Made by a program: the position numbers and the translations under genes. From the NCBI GenBank assembly GCA_024642605.1, contig JAHEAT010000034.1, forward strand, positions 1-19,437: a stretch of 19,437 nt of DNA, read 5' to 3'. The notes beneath the pieces were generated by a model. It was not told the origin of the DNA and searched no databases. It worked only from the letters and a program-made list of their open reading frames with translations. Source of the stretch: Microbacteriaceae bacterium (lineage in GTDB: Bacteria > Actinomycetota > Actinomycetes > Actinomycetales > Microbacteriaceae). Positions 16,186-19,437 of the stretch are shown one piece after another; the first letter of the stretch is position 1; each line of letters starts with the position of its first letter.

Positions 16186-17717
16186 TCGACGTGTATTTCT
16201 TTCATGGCCGATGCCACCGCTACCGCACGCAGGGGCGCTGCCGCCTTGCTGCGAGTCTCTTCGAATTCGGCAACTGGGTGTGAATCGAGAACGATTCCCG
16301 CGCCAGCCTGAACGTGTGCGACTCCGTCTCGCACAATGGCGGTTCGAATCGAGATGGCGAGGTCTGCGTTGCCGGCAAAGTCGAAGTAGCCAACTACTCC
16401 CCCGTAAAGTCCGCGATTGTCGTTTTCTAGGTTGTCGATGATCTCGAGCGCGCGGGGCTTGGGAGCACCTGAGAGTGTACCGGCCGGAAAAGTTGCCCTA
16501 AAAACATCTACCGCTGAACGGTCCGCGAGAACGTCACCTTCTACCGTCGAAACGAGGTGTTGAATGTGGCTGAACTTGTGCACCTGCATGAATTCGGTGA
16601 CCGTCACGCTGGTGGGCTCACAAACCTTGAGCAAGTCGTTTCGGGCCAGGTCAACCAACATCAAGTGCTCGGCTTGCTCTTTGGCATCGCCCTTGAGCTC
16701 GGTTTCAAGCTGCGTGTCGGCGTCCCAATCGGCGCCTCTAGGTCTGCTGCCGGCGATGGGGTGCATGATTGCTCGACCATCGTTTACGGTAACCAACGCT
16801 TCTGGCGATGAACCGACGATGGCGTAATCACCCAAGTCGTCGCTCAGGTTCACGAGGTACATATAAGGGCTTGGGTTTAGAGCGCGCAGCACTCGATAGA
16901 TGTCAAGCGGTGAGGCGGCGGTTTCGAGATCGAAACGCTGAGACAACACGACCTGAAACACATCGCCAACTCGAACGTGCTCTTTGGCGCGGTTCACCAT
17001 TTCAACAAAAGAATCTTGGGTGAAGTTCGCCTTAACGGCATCGAGGCTCGCCTCGACTCGGCGGGCTAAAAACGGCCTGCTCGGTTGAAGTAGCTTGGAA
17101 CGTAATTCTCCTAGGCGAGCATCGGCGTCAGCGTATTGCTCGACAATCAGACTTTCGTCATCGCTCTCGATGAACAAGTTAGAAACCAGCAGCAGGTTGC
17201 TCTCCTGGTGATCGACAATCACGAGGTCTCTAAACATTTGGAACACCATGTTTGGCGCCCGGTAGGCATCTTGCGGCTTGTTCGGCAGATTTTCGATCTC
17301 GCGAATCGTGTCCCATGCCAGCGCACCCACCAACCCGGATGTCAGCGGTGGTAGCCCAGCGATCGGCGATGAGTTCCAAGCAGCGTGCAGCGCCGCAACG
17401 GCCTCGAGAGATTTGTTCGGAAGCGTTTGGCTGCTGTCGGCCGGAAAAGCGCTGTGGCCATCGGCGGAAACCCAGGTGACTGTTCCGTCGGAACTCTGGG
17501 TAAGTGTGCCTCGGTTTGAAACTCCGATAAACGAATAACGCGACCAAACCCCGTGCTCAGCCGATTCAAGTAGAAACGAACCAGAACGTCCCGCCGTCAA
17601 TTTCTCGTAAATTGAGATCGGCGTTTCTGATCCAGAAAAAATTGTTTCGATTAGCGGCACAACGCGATGATTTGTAGCGAGATCAACGACCTGCGCAAGC
17701 GTAAATTTGTCAGCCAT
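16182..17717 (-). CDS. trpE: Anthranilate synthase component I
   Basis: A 511-aa chorismate-using enzyme. With ammonia delivered by TrpG it forms anthranilate, the committed step to tryptophan. The N-terminal domain has the LLES motif (49-52), part of the tryptophan feedback-inhibition site. The catalytic domain has IVGSSPEALV, HPIAGSRPRG, GTLSGAPKPRA, GGVVGYFDFAG and QAGAGIVLDS followed by EFEETRSKA, all typical of TrpE rather than PabB or isochorismate synthase. The amidotransferase partner trpG is not fused and not in the window. The ATG overlaps the hisI stop by one base (TAATG), leaving no room for a leader peptide or attenuator, so transcription control must come from upstream of the his genes. 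Confidence 0.97.
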   Translation of the reverse strand: MADKFTLAQVVDLATNHRVVPLIETIFSGSETPISIYEKLTAGRSGSFLLESAEHGVWSRYSFIGVSNRGTLTQSSDGTVTWVSADGHSAFPADSSQTLPNKSLEAVAALHAAWNSSPIAGLPPLTSGLVGALAWDTIREIENLPNKPQDAYRAPNMVFQMFRDLVIVDHQESNLLLVSNLFIESDDESLIVEQYADADARLGELRSKLLQPSRPFLARRVEASLDAVKANFTQDSFVEMVNRAKEHVRVGDVFQVVLSQRFDLETAASPLDIYRVLRALNPSPYMYLVNLSDDLGDYAIVGSSPEALVTVNDGRAIMHPIAGSRPRGADWDADTQLETELKGDAKEQAEHLMLVDLARNDLLKVCEPTSVTVTEFMQVHKFSHIQHLVSTVEGDVLADRSAVDVFRATFPAGTLSGAPKPRALEIIDNLENDNRGLYGGVVGYFDFAGNADLAISIRTAIVRDGVAHVQAGAGIVLDSHPVAEFEETRSKAAAPLRAVAVASAMKEIHVE

Positions 17718-18067
17718 TAGTCGTCCTCTGAAATGAAGAGCGTTTCAACGTCAAAGCACGATTCGGTGCCCGTGTGGCAAGCAACACCCGACTCACGAAC
17801 CTGAATCAAAAGCGCGTCGCCATCGCAATCTAGCTCGATCTTCATAACCTGCTGGGTGTTTCCCGAAGTCGCGCCTTTGTGCCATATCTCGTTTCGCGAG
17901 CGTGAGAAGAAAACGGTTTGCTCGATCTCGAGAGTTTGCCTAATCGATTCAGCGTTCATCCAGGCAAGCATCAAAACTCTTCCAGATTCGCTCTGCACGA
18001 TTGCCGGAATGAGACCCTGGTCGTTGTAAGACAGGTCGTTGATAACGCTCGGATCTATCGGACTCAT
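17717..18067 (-). CDS. hisI: Phosphoribosyl-AMP cyclohydrolase
   Basis: A 116-aa enzyme that opens the adenine ring of PR-AMP, the third step of histidine synthesis. It is the monofunctional form: there is no fused HisE pyrophosphohydrolase domain. Conserved parts are VLMLAWMN (31-38), [11 protein letters not shown] (55-65), the metal site Asp80-Cys81-Asp82-Gly-Asp84, and the zinc cysteines Cys97 and Cys104 in the [12 protein letters not shown] block. Its ATG overlaps the hisF stop by 4 nt (ATGA), and its own stop overlaps the trpE start. Confidence 0.97.
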   Translation of the reverse strand: MSPIDPSVINDLSYNDQGLIPAIVQSESGRVLMLAWMNAESIRQTLEIEQTVFFSRSRNEIWHKGATSGNTQQVMKIELDCDGDALLIQVRESGVACHTGTESCFDVETLFISEDD

Positions 18068-18822
18068 CGTGTTTCGAAACCTGCCTTCTGCAACTCGATT
18101 TTAACCGCTTCGATGGTGACCGAGCGGTTGTGAAAGATCGAGGCGGCCAAGATGGCATCTGCACCCGCTCGCGCGGCATCAACGAAATCTGCCCCACTTC
18201 CCGCCCCGCCAGACGCAATCAGTGGAACGGTCGAGGCGACTCGAGCGGCTTCCAGCATTTCAACGTCAAATCCCTGCTTTGTTCCATCGGCATCGATTGA
18301 GTTCAACAGGAGCTCTCCAACGCCAAGATCTATGGCTCGCCGAATCCACTCGATAGCGTCTAGTTCGGTAGCTTTACGACCACCGTGGGTTGTCGCAATG
18401 AATCCAGATTTTGAGGGTCCACGTTTCGCGTCTAGTGAAAGAACTAGAACTTGTGAGCCGAATCGATCGGCGATCTCGGTTATCAAACCGGGGTTTGCGA
18501 TTGCGGCCGAGGCAATCGAAACCTTGTCAGCGCCAGATTGGAGTAACCGGGCGACGTCATCAACCGTACGAATACCCCCACCAACCGTTAGCGGTATAAA
18601 AAGCTGCTCGGCAGTGTGTTGAACCAGGTCGTACATGGTTGAGCGATTTTCGTGAGTGGCGTTGACATCGAGAAATGTAAGCTCGTCGGCCCCGGTCGAG
18701 TAGTAATAGGCCGACAGCTCGATTGGATCGCCTGCATCGCGCAGATTCTCGAAGTTAACACCCTTGACCACTCGCCCGTTGGCTACGTCAAGGCAAGGAA
18801 TAACGCGAACAGATAGGGACAT
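18064..18822 (-). CDS. hisF: Imidazole glycerol phosphate synthase cyclase subunit
   Basis: A 252-aa TIM barrel. With glutaminase HisH it converts PRFAR and ammonia to imidazole glycerol phosphate and AICAR. The catalytic aspartates are Asp12 ([13 protein letters not shown]) and Asp131 (LSLDAKRG). TVGGGIRT (79-86) and ASGGAGSG (203-210) are phosphate-binding loops. The length is normal. hisH and hisA, which usually sit beside hisF, are absent here; hisG is the upstream neighbour with a 3-nt gap. Confidence 0.98.
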   Translation of the reverse strand: MSLSVRVIPCLDVANGRVVKGVNFENLRDAGDPIELSAYYYSTGADELTFLDVNATHENRSTMYDLVQHTAEQLFIPLTVGGGIRTVDDVARLLQSGADKVSIASAAIANPGLITEIADRFGSQVLVLSLDAKRGPSKSGFIATTHGGRKATELDAIEWIRRAIDLGVGELLLNSIDADGTKQGFDVEMLEAARVASTVPLIASGGAGSGADFVDAARAGADAILAASIFHNRSVTIEAVKIELQKAGFETR

Positions 18823-18825
18823 CGT

Positions 18826-19437
18826 TTAGATTCGCGCAGCGTGTATGGCGCTAACCAAAATTGCGCGAGCGCCCAACTCGTAAAGTTCATCCATTTTCGA
18901 ATTGATGTCTTCAGACTTAACCAATGCACGCACTGCGACCCACTCTGGGTCGCGTAGCGGTGAAACGGTTGGAGACTCGATTCCAGGCGTTATCGCACTG
19001 GCCTTCTCAACGAGCTCTGCGGGGCAGTCGTAATCGAAAATTACGTACTCGCGCGCAACGATTACACCGCGAAGGCGTCGCAGCAGCCCCTCGGCAGCTC
19101 CCAACTTTCCGGGTGCGCTGATCAGTTGAGCGGTGCTCTTGAGAATAACTGGACCAAAAATCTCTAGTCCTGCCTGTCGAAGTGTGTTTCCGGTAGATAC
19201 AACGTCGGCAACAGCATCGGCAACGCCAAGACGAACGGCAGACTCTACCGCTCCATCGAGTTCAACGATGGTTACGTTTACGCCCTCTTTGGCTAAGAAA
19301 TCAGAAACCAAGTTGGCATAGGCCGTAGCAACGCGAAGCCCCGAGAGTTGCTGAAGGCTAGTGAATCTACCTAGCGGTCCGGCGAATCGAAAGGTTGATT
19401 CACCAAACTTTAGATCTTCGACAGCCAGCGCTTTGCT
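18826..19437 (-). CDS. hisG: ATP phosphoribosyltransferase, long form (partial, N-terminus missing)
   Basis: The C-terminal 203 aa of HisG, which joins ATP and PRPP in the first and controlling step of histidine synthesis. The frame stays open to the window edge, so the true start lies outside; about 80 residues should be missing by comparison with the roughly 280-aa mycobacterial enzyme. Visible parts are GLRVATAYANLVSDFLA, the PRPP-loop-like stretch LGVADAVADVVSTG, DYDCPAELVEKA and TPGIESPTV. The final segment (about the last 75 residues) is the ACT-like regulatory domain that binds histidine in long-form enzymes, so no HisZ partner is expected. The internal TTG at 19311 is a leucine codon in a conserved block, not a start. 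Confidence 0.95.
   Translation of the reverse strand, partial: SKALAVEDLKFGESTFRFAGPLGRFTSLQQLSGLRVATAYANLVSDFLAKEGVNVTIVELDGAVESAVRLGVADAVADVVSTGNTLRQAGLEIFGPVILKSTAQLISAPGKLGAAEGLLRRLRGVIVAREYVIFDYDCPAELVEKASAITPGIESPTVSPLRDPEWVAVRALVKSEDINSKMDELYELGARAILVSAIHAARI

Noticed and set aside
17717..17719. Possible trp attenuator or leader peptide before trpE
   Set aside because: hisI and trpE overlap by one base, so there is no space for one, and no run of Trp codons is found at the end of hisI.
1..19437. Mobile elements, CRISPR arrays, phage genes or toxin-antitoxin pairs
   Set aside because: No transposase, integrase, regularly spaced repeats or small toxin-like pairs were found. Nearly all sequence is accounted for by conserved housekeeping genes.

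Overview
The window comes from the chromosome of an actinobacterium, most probably a member of the Microbacteriaceae with moderate GC, perhaps one of the small-genome freshwater lineages. Three things point there: the protein families (PdtaR-type ANTAR regulator, proofreading-deficient PolA with Tyr in the O helix, TIGR02234-type and HGxxPAAW-type membrane proteins inside the trp operon, long-form HisG), the gene order, and the TAnnnT-type -10 boxes with apparently leaderless genes. The order hisF-hisI-trpE-membrane protein-trpC-trpB-trpA-lgt-pyk-pdtaR-polA matches, from memory, the order of the same genes in Mycobacterium tuberculosis (about Rv1605 to Rv1629), with gltBD placed between lgt and pyk. 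The genus call is inference.

Layout. All genes lie on the minus strand except a thioesterase gene and one tRNA. From right to left, which is the direction of transcription: a tightly packed amino-acid operon, hisG (cut by the window edge), hisF, hisI, trpE, a four-helix membrane protein, a 72-aa two-helix membrane protein, trpC, trpB, trpA and lgt, with overlaps of 1-4 nt or gaps of at most 26 nt. A 130-bp leader with several dyads follows. Next come gltB, gltD (8-nt overlap) and pyk, ending at a strong bidirectional terminator shared with a convergent tRNA-Leu(CAA) gene. The tRNA is divergent from pdtaR, and the two candidate promoters share one -35 region. pdtaR runs tail-to-tail into a PaaI-type thioesterase gene, which is in turn divergent from polA. 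The first 71 bases are the region just downstream of polA.

How the genes work together. HisG, HisF and HisI supply the first, third and cyclase steps of histidine synthesis. TrpE, TrpC, TrpB and TrpA supply four steps of tryptophan synthesis. Both pathways consume PRPP. trpG, trpD, a TrpF activity (in many actinobacteria the dual-substrate HisA/PriA), hisH and the other his genes are not in the window and must lie elsewhere. GltBD makes the glutamate and amino-group supply, and pyruvate kinase makes pyruvate and ATP. Lgt attaches the lipid to lipoproteins. PdtaR is an RNA-binding antitermination response regulator and PolA is a repair and replication polymerase.

This is mainly conserved housekeeping sequence. 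I found no mobile element, CRISPR array, phage gene or obviously new system. The points most worth a second look are the two uncharacterised membrane proteins embedded in the trp operon, the way trpC appears to depend on translation of the smaller one, the structured leader of gltB, and the two divergent promoter regions with overlapping elements.
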